64,000 bases of DNA from Henriciella sp. (GTDB lineage Bacteria > Pseudomonadota > Alphaproteobacteria > Caulobacterales > Hyphomonadaceae): NCBI RefSeq assembly GCF_029936995.1, contig NZ_JAPYRE010000004.1, forward strand, positions 62,001 to 126,000, read 5' to 3'. Both the position numbers and the translations under genes were made by a program. The notes below the pieces were generated by a model, which was given only the letters and a program-made list of their open reading frames with translations, searched no databases and was not told the DNA's origin. Numbering within the stretch: position 1 is the stretch's first letter; every line of letters starts with the position of its first letter. Shown piece by piece: positions 44,664 to 53,520 of the stretch.

Positions 44664-46557
44664 ACGGCCCCTTTTTCTAGCAGTGCTTTTTGCAGCGTGC
44701 ATGACTTTGGCGACGCCTGCGCAAGCTCGTGTCCCCCAGGCTTCAGAGGTACAGGATGATGTATCCCAGGTGCCTGAAAGCAATCTGGTGAAACGCAGAA
44801 TTCCGCTCACTGAACTTGGTTTTGAACGCGGAATTGAGATGGAAGGACTGAGCGGTTTTCGCGAGCTGTTCTTTCCTGTGCCACGTGCTGACAGTGTGCA
44901 GGGCCTGCGCCTCATTCTTCCATATCGCAGCGATGCGGCTTTCGAGAGCCGCCGCAGCATTCAGGTCGAGGTGGATGGCAGTCCGGTCTTAACGACAGCG
45001 CTGCCTAACTCGACGCATGCTGGCACGATAGACATCCCGATTGATGCATCGTCCATTCGTGAGGATTATCTACGTATTGGCTTGCGTTACAGTGGGGCGA
45101 TCACCGAGGACAGATGCGTCGATGAGCGTGTGTCGGGCGCATATCTTTCGTTTGAGCCAGAAGGCGCGCTTGTCGCCAGTATAGAGCGGGACTCGCTTGA
45201 TAGTGTTGGTGATGTCGCAGCAATAATGCCGAAGACGATGGATATCGTTCTGCCTGAAAATATCAGTGAAGCACATGCGGCAGCTGCGCTGACACTTGCG
45301 GCTGGATATGATCTTGCCCGGATAACAGCCGGCCAACCAGAGGCTTATGAGGACGAATGGACACGCAGTCGAATGCTGATTGCTGGAACTGACGCGTCAG
45401 CGTTGGCGGTCGACAAAGAAAGCGAGCAACCAGAAATCCGTATCGGAGGAGACGACCCTGCGGCCGCGGCGAGACTGTTACGTAGCCAGTGGAATCTGCT
45501 GGCTAGTAAAGGAACTGTACGATCGGCCAAGGCGGAAAAGTCCAGACGTGAACGCCTGACTTTTGCAGACCTCGGCGGTGACACTTCCGTTCAGAGGATT
45601 TCCAACCGTGGCAGTTGGACAGTTCCCTTGCCTCTAACAGCGCTTGAGCCAGGCGAGACACCTTCCGGTCTGGCAGTGGATGTCGCAGTTGCTGATGATG
45701 GCAGCGTCACATCCCCAGTCGTTAGCGTACTCATGAATGGTGTGCTTCTTGGTAGTGCCAAGGCTGTTCGTGGAGAACGCACACGGGTTTCCGTGGACTT
45801 GCCTGAAGGGCTGATTGCCGCAAGCAATTCGATCGAAGTTGCCGTCACACGACAGGTCAGGGCAGGCGATTGCGCTTATGCGCCACAAGCCTATGAAGCG
45901 CAGCTGCTGCCCTCCAGTCATGTGAAACTGGGCGCTGCTGGACGCCCCGTTGATTTTAGTGATCTGGCTCCCGCCTTTGCGGATGGCGTAACTGTCGTCA
46001 TGCCGGGCCCGGACGCATTGGGCGGCGTTCGCCGTCTTGTTTCTACGCTTGTTGATGGACAGACGCCCATCCGTGTTTCCTATGGAGATATTCCTGAGGA
46101 TGGTCCCTACGTCCTTGTATCTGACAGCCCACCACCGGGCACTGATCCCTCTGTTCGCATTGAGGGGGAGACCGTTCCATTCATCGGGATTGATGGCCGT
46201 AACCTTATCGACTCAGAAGCTATGAGCATCTTCACCATCGCCCAGCTTGTTTCCGATGGTGGCAGGACAGCTCTCTGGATACGCCCAGGCGTAGACTTCG
46301 CCAGTGGGGTTTCTGCCGGTAAGCCGGTTTCACTGGGCCGTGGGGATGTCGCATTTATCGATGGAAACGGTATCGAGCTTGCGTTCTCAACCGAGCGTGA
46401 TCGCCTGGTCGATATAAGCTATCCTGATGAGACGAGTTTCCTTGAGTTGTTGAAGCGGTATTGGTTGTGGCTGGTCGTCATCGGCTGGTTGCTTGCCAGT
46501 GCAGGCTTTGTCTACCTCCTGCGTAGTGTCTATAAGTCCCGGAAGCCGGGAGGCTGA
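44656..46557 (+). CDS. BcsB-like periplasmic subunit of a polysaccharide synthase
   Basis: This 633-residue protein has a signal peptide (MTERPLFLAVLFAACMTLAT, then PAQA), two carbohydrate-binding-like beta-sandwich regions separated by flavodoxin-like segments, and a C-terminal membrane helix (YWLWLVVIGWLLASAGFVYL) with a basic cytosolic tail. Segments such as RELFFPVPRADSVQGLRLIL, DIPIDASSIREDYLRIGLRY and DRCVDERVSGAYLSFEP follow the BcsB pattern. BcsB anchors and guides the nascent glucan of cellulose synthase. Here the partner is the glycosyltransferase encoded next (GTG start two bases after this stop). Confidence 0.8.
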   Translation: MTERPLFLAVLFAACMTLATPAQARVPQASEVQDDVSQVPESNLVKRRIPLTELGFERGIEMEGLSGFRELFFPVPRADSVQGLRLILPYRSDAAFESRRSIQVEVDGSPVLTTALPNSTHAGTIDIPIDASSIREDYLRIGLRYSGAITEDRCVDERVSGAYLSFEPEGALVASIERDSLDSVGDVAAIMPKTMDIVLPENISEAHAAAALTLAAGYDLARITAGQPEAYEDEWTRSRMLIAGTDASALAVDKESEQPEIRIGGDDPAAAARLLRSQWNLLASKGTVRSAKAEKSRRERLTFADLGGDTSVQRISNRGSWTVPLPLTALEPGETPSGLAVDVAVADDGSVTSPVVSVLMNGVLLGSAKAVRGERTRVSVDLPEGLIAASNSIEVAVTRQVRAGDCAYAPQAYEAQLLPSSHVKLGAAGRPVDFSDLAPAFADGVTVVMPGPDALGGVRRLVSTLVDGQTPIRVSYGDIPEDGPYVLVSDSPPPGTDPSVRIEGETVPFIGIDGRNLIDSEAMSIFTIAQLVSDGGRTALWIRPGVDFASGVSAGKPVSLGRGDVAFIDGNGIELAFSTERDRLVDISYPDETSFLELLKRYWLWLVVIGWLLASAGFVYLLRSVYKSRKPGG

Positions 46558-46559
46558 TC

Positions 46560-48449
46560 GTGGCGGAACTGACCGCAAGCGACAGCTGGACCGGTGACTT
46601 CCTGACAGAGCAGGGGCTTATTACCCTGTCACAATTCGATGAAGCTTCGCGCCTATCCAGCAAGTGGGGAACAAGCCTGATTGACGTGCTGCTTGCACGT
46701 AGCTGGATCGATGCCGATACGTATTACGCCACGCTCGCGGCACGCTTCGATATGGAGTTTGTCAGGCTGAGTGAGCAGGCGCCGGATCCAGACCTGCTGA
46801 CGGAGAGCGAGGTCGCGGAATATATGCGCGAGTTGACGGTGCCGTGGCGTAAGCAGAACGGTCGACTGGTTGTCGCGACAGCGCGCCCTGGGCCGGAGGC
46901 GATCGTCTATATCCGCGGACGCTGGGGCGCTGATGTCGACCTTGTGGTCACGACAAAACCGGATTTACAGCGCGCGGTACAGCAGGTTTTTTCGGAACGT
47001 TTCTCCCATCGTGCCGTGTTCGATCTCGCCGAGCAGGATCCGGTAATGTCGGCGCAGACCGTTTTCACGCCTGCGCAGATACTGATTGGTTGGGCGGCTG
47101 TTTCGATTGCTGCGGTCGGACTCGCGCTGAAGCCAGTGGCGACGCTGATTGTCCTCAACCTTTTCATGTCGATTTTCTATCTGGGAAATTTCATATTCAA
47201 GGCAACATTGATCTGGGCGGGCGGGGCGCATCAGCATAACCGGGCTCGCGAAATCAATTCCGCGATACGCATGCTGCGGGACGAAGATCTTCCCATATAT
47301 ACTGTGTTGGTGCCTATGTTCAGGGAACCGGACGTGCTTCCGATCCTCGCGAATGCCTTGCGCAAGCTCGACTATCCGACTTCAAAACTCGACATCAAGA
47401 TTGTACTCGAAGAAGGCGATCACGAGACCATTGATGCGGCGGTGGCGCTTGGCCTTGAAGGAATATTCGAGATCATTCGGGTCCCGCCATCTCAACCGCA
47501 GACCAAGCCCAAGGCATGTAATTATGCCCTGCGTTTTGCGCGCGGAGATTATCTTGTCATCTTTGATGCAGAGGATAAGCCAGAGCCTGACCAACTGAAA
47601 AAGGTGGTCGTGGCGTTTAATCAGGCACCCGATAATATTGCGTGCGTACAGTGCCGTCTAAATTATTACAACCGTGAAGAAAACTGGCTTACGCGTCTGT
47701 TTACGCTGGATTATTCGCTTTGGTTCGATCTTACGCTTCCTGGACTTGAGCGGCTTAAGGTTCCGATCCCACTGGGGGGGACATCGAACCACTTTCGGAT
47801 GGATGTTCTGCGCGAACTGCATGCCTGGGACCCTTTCAATGTTACCGAAGATGCCGACCTCGGCATCCGGATGACTCAGAAGGGCTATGGTGTGCGCCTC
47901 GTGGACTCGACGACATTCGAGGAGGCGAATGTCTCGCAGTCAAACTGGATCAGGCAGCGGTCGCGCTGGATCAAGGGTTACATGCAGACCTTCCTGGTCC
48001 ATACGCGCCGCCCACTTCACCTTATGAAGACCATAGGGCCCATGGGTGTCCTTGGGTTTGTGTTCTTCATTGGCGGGACAATGCTATCGGGACTGCTTAA
48101 TCCGATCTTCTGGGCAATTTTCGCCTTCTGGGCCATAACACAGACTGGCGTATTCGACCTCCTCTTTCCGCCAATCCTCTTGTACCTGGCGCTGTTCAAC
48201 CTGCTGGCAGGCAATGGCCTGTTCATGTTCCTGATGATGCTGGCACCCTTTCGGCGTAACTGGCTTAATCTCACGCCGTTCAGTCTGACCGTGATCTGGT
48301 ACTGGGTGTTGATGTCCGTAGCAGCCTGGAAGGGGGCATGGCAGCTCGTCACTAAGCCTTTCTATTGGGAGAAGACCCATCACGGACTGTCGAAACATAC
48401 CGCTGCAGAGGTCGAGAAAGCGGTACAGGACCAACAGGCGGTCACATGA
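46560..48449 (+). CDS. Family-2 glycosyltransferase with N-terminal MshEN/T2SSE-N-like domain
   Basis: This 629-residue membrane synthase starts with GTG. Residues about 10-150 resemble the N-terminal domain of GspE/MshE ATPases (FLTEQGLITLSQFDEASRLS, then GTSLIDVLLARSWIDADTYY), a domain that in several proteins binds cyclic di-GMP. Membrane helices follow (about 165-225). The GT2 core has VLEEGDHET, the DxD-like FDAEDKPEPDQL (near residue 337), TEDADLGIRM and QRSRWIKGYMQTF, then several helices. There is no PilZ domain. The architecture resembles XagB-like exopolysaccharide synthases of Xanthomonas (recalled, not checked). It likely extrudes a beta-glucan under c-di-GMP control. Confidence 0.87.
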   Translation: MAELTASDSWTGDFLTEQGLITLSQFDEASRLSSKWGTSLIDVLLARSWIDADTYYATLAARFDMEFVRLSEQAPDPDLLTESEVAEYMRELTVPWRKQNGRLVVATARPGPEAIVYIRGRWGADVDLVVTTKPDLQRAVQQVFSERFSHRAVFDLAEQDPVMSAQTVFTPAQILIGWAAVSIAAVGLALKPVATLIVLNLFMSIFYLGNFIFKATLIWAGGAHQHNRAREINSAIRMLRDEDLPIYTVLVPMFREPDVLPILANALRKLDYPTSKLDIKIVLEEGDHETIDAAVALGLEGIFEIIRVPPSQPQTKPKACNYALRFARGDYLVIFDAEDKPEPDQLKKVVVAFNQAPDNIACVQCRLNYYNREENWLTRLFTLDYSLWFDLTLPGLERLKVPIPLGGTSNHFRMDVLRELHAWDPFNVTEDADLGIRMTQKGYGVRLVDSTTFEEANVSQSNWIRQRSRWIKGYMQTFLVHTRRPLHLMKTIGPMGVLGFVFFIGGTMLSGLLNPIFWAIFAFWAITQTGVFDLLFPPILLYLALFNLLAGNGLFMFLMMLAPFRRNWLNLTPFSLTVIWYWVLMSVAAWKGAWQLVTKPFYWEKTHHGLSKHTAAEVEKAVQDQQAVT

Positions 48450-49951
48450 GAGTCGCCCGATTCCAACCGGTTGTGATCTTCCTGCTCCTGGCAACTGCCT
48501 TGATAACAGCTGCATGGGCATTGAACTTGCGGGGATATTCATCCGCGAGCGATCTGGATCTATGGGGGCGGGCTCTCCTTGCGAATAGCGGATTGCTCTC
48601 GCTTGAGGATATTGTCACCGCTTATCCGCCCTTGCCGTACATTGGCACCATCGCATTCTCGGCGATTGCACCGGGGCTGGGCGAAACAACTCCGTTTGTT
48701 TTTTCTGCTCTACTGGCAGCGGGCCTGCCAGTAGCGTGGTTCGTCAAGCTGCGGGGGTTTGGCTATGGATTATTCACCAGCCTCTTCATTGTGCTTGTGA
48801 TGGTCCTGAACCCTCAGTTTCTCCGCGCAGTAGCAGAGGGCCCCGGTTTCATGCTTCTTCACTGGGGCATCTGGTTACTGGCGCTTGGCATGTTCAACCT
48901 TCGAAGAGGACACCGTGTAAACGATATCATACTGGTGTCGCTGGCGTTGATCCTGATCAGCCTGTCTCATCCATTCGGTATGGTACTGGCATTTGCCAGC
49001 CTTCCTTTTATCGCCTTGGTGATTCCGCCGGACCAGCTGCGCGCCTCGCCCCGAGAGGTGTTCCTTGTGCTTTTGTTCCCCCTTCTGTTTACGCTGGCAT
49101 CATTTGCCTATGTGAACTGGGTTTTTGCTGGCGATCCCTTGCATTTCATAGCAACGGTGAGCCGTGAAACAGCCGGGCTAGGGGCTGTCAGTGCGGCTCC
49201 GAGAGGTGTGCCGTTCCTTACAGGTATGCTTGCGGCGCTGGCGGTCATCGCGGCATGTCCTATCGGGATTGCGCTTCTGGTGCAGACCAGGCGGTTACCT
49301 CCTATATCCTTTGCTGTTACAGCGTTGCTTGGAACACTTGTTGCGGCTTCACTCCTCGCGGCTCTGCTCGACGTGCTCCCGTCCATCATGCTCGTCGGGG
49401 GGCTCGGGGTTACACTTGGGGTGGCATGCGCTTCGCGCTGGCCACGTAACCCTGCGCGCAACAGCACGATAGCGATGCTGCTTTTTGGCGGCATGATGGG
49501 CAGCATCGTTGTTACTCTTGCCGACAGTTCGCAGGAAACAGGCCGATGGCTATCTGCAATAGCGGGCAATCAGGTTGTCGCGCCGGATACAGAGCTGGCG
49601 GGGCTAGGGTATGCATTGGAGGGATACGACGGAATCCTTTTCGATGCTGAAGCTGCACCGTCAGTCGTCGCATTGCGTGGAGAAGCTACTGGCATGTGGA
49701 CGGCTGATACCACGCAGTTCCAGTTTGCAGGTCTTCAATCGATTCCGAAGGCGAACATAGTTGTCGTGCGAGGTAGTGACTCTGGCTACGGAGTGGACCG
49801 GGTCGGTAGGATTTTCCTGATTTTTTCGAACGAGGCGCGCCTGGCTACAATCTGTTGTTTGATGGGCAACGCTGGCGGGCATATGAGCGCGGGAACGAGG
49901 AACCAGAATGAACACGTCCAGATCACCCTCACGTATTCTTGTTGTCGATGA
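48446..49951 (+). CDS. Polytopic membrane protein of the exopolysaccharide operon (C-terminus probably frameshifted)
   Basis: The ATG at 48446 overlaps the previous stop (ATGA) and gives 501 residues with about nine to ten hydrophobic helices, resembling GT-C or DUF2029-like membrane glycosyltransferases, though no DxD/ExD motif is certain (a candidate is SASDLDLWGRALLA near residue 30). As read, the frame ends in an unconvincing Cys-rich tail overlapping the next gene by 44 bases. From about 49818 another frame reads DFFERGAPGYNLLFDGQRWR, then AYERGNEEPE, and stops at 49909 in an ATGA overlap with the next ATG, just like the other junctions here. One base seems missing near 49816-49820. Confidence 0.75.
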   Translation: MRVARFQPVVIFLLLATALITAAWALNLRGYSSASDLDLWGRALLANSGLLSLEDIVTAYPPLPYIGTIAFSAIAPGLGETTPFVFSALLAAGLPVAWFVKLRGFGYGLFTSLFIVLVMVLNPQFLRAVAEGPGFMLLHWGIWLLALGMFNLRRGHRVNDIILVSLALILISLSHPFGMVLAFASLPFIALVIPPDQLRASPREVFLVLLFPLLFTLASFAYVNWVFAGDPLHFIATVSRETAGLGAVSAAPRGVPFLTGMLAALAVIAACPIGIALLVQTRRLPPISFAVTALLGTLVAASLLAALLDVLPSIMLVGGLGVTLGVACASRWPRNPARNSTIAMLLFGGMMGSIVVTLADSSQETGRWLSAIAGNQVVAPDTELAGLGYALEGYDGILFDAEAAPSVVALRGEATGMWTADTTQFQFAGLQSIPKANIVVVRGSDSGYGVDRVGRIFLIFSNEARLATICCLMGNAGGHMSAGTRNQNEHVQITLTYSCCR

Positions 49952-50885
49952 CTCCGAGGACTCCCGTGACATCACTGCGGCCATACTCGAGGACGGCGGG
50001 TTCACGGATGTAACTTTTGCCCGCTCTGCGACAGAGGCATTCGAACTGTTGGGTATGAATAAGCAGTCGCAAGGACAGGAGGACAGTGGTTTCGACCTGA
50101 TTATCATGGACATCAGGATGCCGGATATAGACGGCATTGAGGCCTGTGCTCGAATAAGGTTGCATGGAACCTCCCGGCACTTGCCAATACTCATGCTTTC
50201 TGGGGTTCGTGAGGTTCAGGCTCTCAATCAGGCTTTTGTCGCGGGAGCTAATGATTTTGTCGCCAAGCCGGTCACACAGATATCGCTTCTGGCGCGTGTG
50301 CGGACGCTTCTTCGTCTTCGTCGGGAGCAACAGCGCCGTCAGCTGCGTGAGGCGGAACTTCGCCAGATCAATGAGAACCTCCAACGTTCTTCTCTGGACT
50401 CGGCTGTTATTGACCAGCTGACCCGTATGGCGAGTGGGATTGTCGTTGAAGTAACGCTACGTAATTGCAGGGAAAACCGTGACCCAGCAGCGCTTGGGCT
50501 CATCCAGATTGAAGAGTTTGGTATGTATGTTAACCGCCATGGCGATAAGGCAGGCGACAAACTGGTGCAGATGATTGCCGCCAGCGTGGCGCGCGCGCCT
50601 GCGCCACTCGTAACGTTGCCTTGCTATTATGGTGAGGGCGCTTTCATGCTGGTTCAGCCGGGGTCGGAAGACACAAAGGCGTTGGACCAGGCGTGTCGCA
50701 TAATAAGCTCGACAGTTGAGGCTTCAGCCATTCCACATGGCAACTCTCCCAGCCGCGAAGAGGTCAGCGTACTTACGGTGACGGGATGGGCGGAAGGTGA
50801 AGCTCTCAATACGCTCAGCACACGACTTCTCGCTGAGATGGAACGTAAACAGGCTGAAGGAGTGAAATATGTGCCTGTTAGCTGA
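49908..50885 (+). CDS. Response regulator: receiver plus degenerate GGDEF domain
   Basis: This is a 325-residue protein. The receiver (residues 8-130) is complete: ILVVDDSEDSRD, phospho-acceptor Asp in DLIIMDIRMPDIDG, Ser in LMLSGVRE and Lys in FVAKPVTQ. The C-terminal domain follows the diguanylate-cyclase fold (FGMYVNRHGDKAGDKLVQMI), but the GG(D/E)EF active site reads YGEGAF, so it should not make c-di-GMP. It may instead bind nucleotide or act as a phosphorylation-driven adaptor. It probably receives phosphate through the Hpt protein of the same operon. Confidence 0.83.
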   Translation: MNTSRSPSRILVVDDSEDSRDITAAILEDGGFTDVTFARSATEAFELLGMNKQSQGQEDSGFDLIIMDIRMPDIDGIEACARIRLHGTSRHLPILMLSGVREVQALNQAFVAGANDFVAKPVTQISLLARVRTLLRLRREQQRRQLREAELRQINENLQRSSLDSAVIDQLTRMASGIVVEVTLRNCRENRDPAALGLIQIEEFGMYVNRHGDKAGDKLVQMIAASVARAPAPLVTLPCYYGEGAFMLVQPGSEDTKALDQACRIISSTVEASAIPHGNSPSREEVSVLTVTGWAEGEALNTLSTRLLAEMERKQAEGVKYVPVS

Positions 50886-51693
50886 TAGCCCTGTATGCCG
50901 GGTTACCTTCTTTGCTTTTCTCCTTGTCATGGCAACTCCTGTGGCGGCTGCGCAATCGGACAGCATGGTCGCAACAAGCCCGGCAGGACCGGATGGGCAA
51001 GTAATTTCGACTTTCTATTATTCAAATAGCGAGTCCGGATTTGATGGCGACGGTGACCGTGTTGATATTTCCGATTACGAGAAAATCGAACTCTACCTCC
51101 TCACAGAATACAGCCTGTCAGAGAAGACGACGCTTGTTCTGACACCGAGCTTTCGATCCGTTTCGGTCGAGGGAAATGATGAAGATAGCAGTGGGCTTGG
51201 CTACTTCGATATCGGGTTACGCCAGCGCCTTTCTGCTGGTGCGGACTGGTCATTCTCAGTCCAGGGGACAGCGCGCATCCCCGGCAATGGGCGGCGTGAC
51301 TCTCTTGCACAAGTTGGTAACACGGATGCTGAGTACGACCTGCGTGGCCGATATATCCGTAGCTTTTCCTTTGGCACCGACAGTGGCTTTATCGACGTGC
51401 AAGGATCATATCGTTTTCGGGCTGGCGACCCGCCCAATGAAATGCACGCAGATTTCACCGCTGGTTATCGACCTTCCCCGGACCTGCTTGTAATGGCGCA
51501 GTCCTTCAACACGTTCAGCGATGGACGCGGGAGAGGTATTTTTGACAGCTATCGCTATCACAACGTCCAGCTGAGTCTGGTGAAAGACGTCACCACAAAT
51601 ATCTCTCTTCAGTTGGGGGCGCTTGCGACTCTCGCTGGTGAAAATGCGCTTCGTGAGCGTGGTGTTTTTGGCGGCGTCTGGGTGCGCTTCTAA
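50869..51693 (+). CDS. Outer-membrane beta-barrel protein of the exopolysaccharide operon (XagA-like, tentative)
   Basis: This 274-residue protein has a signal peptide (hydrophobic VTFFAFLLVMATPVAAA) and a mature part of alternating amphipathic strands (YFDIGLRQRLSAGADWSFSV, FIDVQGSYRFRAGDPPNEMH) ending in RGVFGGVWVRF with terminal Phe, typical of a 10-12-strand barrel. It overlaps the response-regulator gene by 17 bases. By position it could be the outer-membrane export pore for the polymer made upstream, comparable to XagA beside XagB in Xanthomonas; that assignment is tentative. Confidence 0.7.
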   Translation: MCLLADSPVCRVTFFAFLLVMATPVAAAQSDSMVATSPAGPDGQVISTFYYSNSESGFDGDGDRVDISDYEKIELYLLTEYSLSEKTTLVLTPSFRSVSVEGNDEDSSGLGYFDIGLRQRLSAGADWSFSVQGTARIPGNGRRDSLAQVGNTDAEYDLRGRYIRSFSFGTDSGFIDVQGSYRFRAGDPPNEMHADFTAGYRPSPDLLVMAQSFNTFSDGRGRGIFDSYRYHNVQLSLVKDVTTNISLQLGALATLAGENALRERGVFGGVWVRF

Positions 51694-51812
51694 ACACGGA
51701 GCAATCGACAGTCAGGGATTTGTCGTACCAGCTTTGAAAGCTCGCACCGTGCTACTGCCAGCATACCAGCTCAAGGCTTCCCTGTTGGGCCGATCCGCTC
51801 TATCGCACAAAC

Positions 51813-52382
51813 ATGACAGAGACAGTCGACCAATGGTTCATGCGGGAAGTGCTGCCGCTGGAAACTGAGCTTGAGCGCTTTCTGGCACGCCACTGGGCGA
51901 ACCACTCTGAAGTCAGTGATTTGAGGCAGGAAGTGTACAGTCGTCTGTATCGTTCTGCGGCCAATGGTTTGCCACGTAATACACGCGCGCTGATGTATTC
52001 CACTGCACGGCACCTGATGATCGACATGGTGCGTCGCAAGCGTGTGGTTTCTATCGATACCGTGATGGATTTCGAAAGCTGGGACGTCTCCTCAGAAGAA
52101 GCCGGCCCCTTTGAAACAGTTTCGGCGCGCCAGGAATTGACCATGCTACAGTCTGCACTCGAGACCTTGCCACGCCGTACGCGCGAGATTGTCTACATGC
52201 GTCGCGTTCAAGGACTGTCGCAACGCGAGACAGCGCGTGCGCTTGGCGTGTCTGAACCGACCGTGGAGCGGCATGTCAGTCAGGGCGTGCGGTTGCTCGC
52301 AGATGCGCTTGCAAGCCGCGGAATCCAGCGCGGTGAACAAAAAAAGGGGCGAGATAGGGGAGGACGTCGATATGAGCGCTGA
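51813..52382 (+). CDS. FecI-type ECF sigma factor
   Basis: This 189-residue sigma factor starts MTETVDQWFMREVLPLETEL. Region 2 contains ANHSEVSDLRQEVYSRLYRS and TRALMYSTARHLMIDMVRRK. Region 4 contains LPRRTREIVYMRRVQGLSQR and ALGVSEPTVERHVSQGVRLL. The next gene is a FecR-type anti-sigma factor overlapping by 11 bases, then a FecA-like TBDR, so this is a cell-surface signalling system in which the occupied receptor activates its own transcription. Confidence 0.9.
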   Translation: MTETVDQWFMREVLPLETELERFLARHWANHSEVSDLRQEVYSRLYRSAANGLPRNTRALMYSTARHLMIDMVRRKRVVSIDTVMDFESWDVSSEEAGPFETVSARQELTMLQSALETLPRRTREIVYMRRVQGLSQRETARALGVSEPTVERHVSQGVRLLADALASRGIQRGEQKKGRDRGGRRYER

Positions 52383-53382
52383 CCCGCGTCCGAAATCCTC
52401 TGATGCGATTGAGCAGGCCGCTGCCGATTGGCTGGCAAGCCTTGATCGCAACGGTTTGCTCGACAGTGAACCAGGTGTGGATGAGCTATGCGAGCGTAAT
52501 GACGCTTTCGCTGTCTGGCTGATAGAGAAGACTGCAAACCGCATCGCTTTTCTGCGCCTTTACGCAGTCTGGCAGCGCAGCGGACGACTGGCGGCGCTAC
52601 GCAGTGGCCAGCTGATAGAGCATCCGTCACTTGTCAGGCGGCCATTTGTACAGGCGTTGGCGACAGCAGCCTGCGTTGCGGTAGCTGTGCTCGGTTTCGG
52701 GTCACTGTGGGTGTTCGGCGATGGGGCAGAGCCTCCAGCACCGCTCCGTTACCATACCGACCGCGGGGGCATGCAGACGATAACGCTTGAAGATGGTTCG
52801 GTGGTAACGCTCAATACAGAGACCAGCATTACGGTTGCGTTTACGGCTGAGGAGCGTCGTGTCGAACTGTTCAGCGGTGAGGTGTTTTTCGATGTTGCGT
52901 CTGCACCTGAAAGGCCTTTCAGGATCGAAGCGGGCGACGGTAAAATTGAAGTACTTGGGACTTCATTCGGCGTGGAGAGACGGGCGTCAATTGTAGAGGT
53001 TGCCGTCAGTGAAGGTACTGTGTGGCTGAACAGCTCTGATGTAACGGGAGGTTCAGCGAGCGTGCTGAAAGCCGGCATGATTGGTTATGCCAGCCCTGAA
53101 GGGCTCATTGTTGAAAGTTCTGGCCTGGATGCTGTCGACAGCCGGCTCCTTTGGCGGGAAGGTCGATTACGGTTCGAGGAAACACCGCTTCGAGAGGTGG
53201 CTAAGGAATTCAATCGTTATAACACCAAGCAGCTCATCATATCAGATGAAGTGACTGGTAATATAGAAATTGGCGGCACATTCCCTCTGGACAATGTGGA
53301 TGCGTTTGCGCGGCTTGCAGAGAACGGGCTTGGACTCGAGGCTCGACGCAGTGGCGACCGGATCATGCTCGCGGGCAATTGA
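52372..53382 (+). CDS. FecR-type anti-sigma factor / signal transducer
   Basis: The ATG at 52372 gives 336 residues. The cytosolic N-terminal domain (AIEQAAADWLASLDRNGLLD) should bind the sigma factor. A single membrane helix follows (VQALATAACVAVAVLGFGSL). The periplasmic FecR domain contains ITLEDGSVVTLNTETSITVA, RRVELFSGEVFFDVASAPER and IEVLGTSFGVERRASIVEVA, and the end (EVAKEFNRYNTKQLIISDEV) resembles the STN-like domain that contacts the receptor signalling domain. Confidence 0.92.
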   Translation: MSADPRPKSSDAIEQAAADWLASLDRNGLLDSEPGVDELCERNDAFAVWLIEKTANRIAFLRLYAVWQRSGRLAALRSGQLIEHPSLVRRPFVQALATAACVAVAVLGFGSLWVFGDGAEPPAPLRYHTDRGGMQTITLEDGSVVTLNTETSITVAFTAEERRVELFSGEVFFDVASAPERPFRIEAGDGKIEVLGTSFGVERRASIVEVAVSEGTVWLNSSDVTGGSASVLKAGMIGYASPEGLIVESSGLDAVDSRLLWREGRLRFEETPLREVAKEFNRYNTKQLIISDEVTGNIEIGGTFPLDNVDAFARLAENGLGLEARRSGDRIMLAGN

Positions 53383-53441
53383 ACGACGGCCTGTAAATGC
53401 CGACTGAGGCCTGCGTTACAGTTTCGTGTCAAAACTTTGAG

Positions 53442-53465
53442 GGATTTTTTCTCACCGTTCGTCAT
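53442..53465 (+). promoter_or_regulatory. Candidate ECF (FecI-type) promoter for the TBDR gene
   Basis: GGATTTTTT at 53442-53450 followed after nine bases by CGTCAT at 53460-53465 resembles elements I recall upstream of sigma/anti-sigma-linked TBDR genes in sphingomonad-like bacteria. It lies 56 bases before the ATG at 53521. The recall cannot be checked here. Confidence 0.35.
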
Positions 53466-53520
53466 AGCCCGGGGAAGGGGGTGGATATGGCCACCAGCCC
53501 AGAGTTTCGGGGAGATGAAA

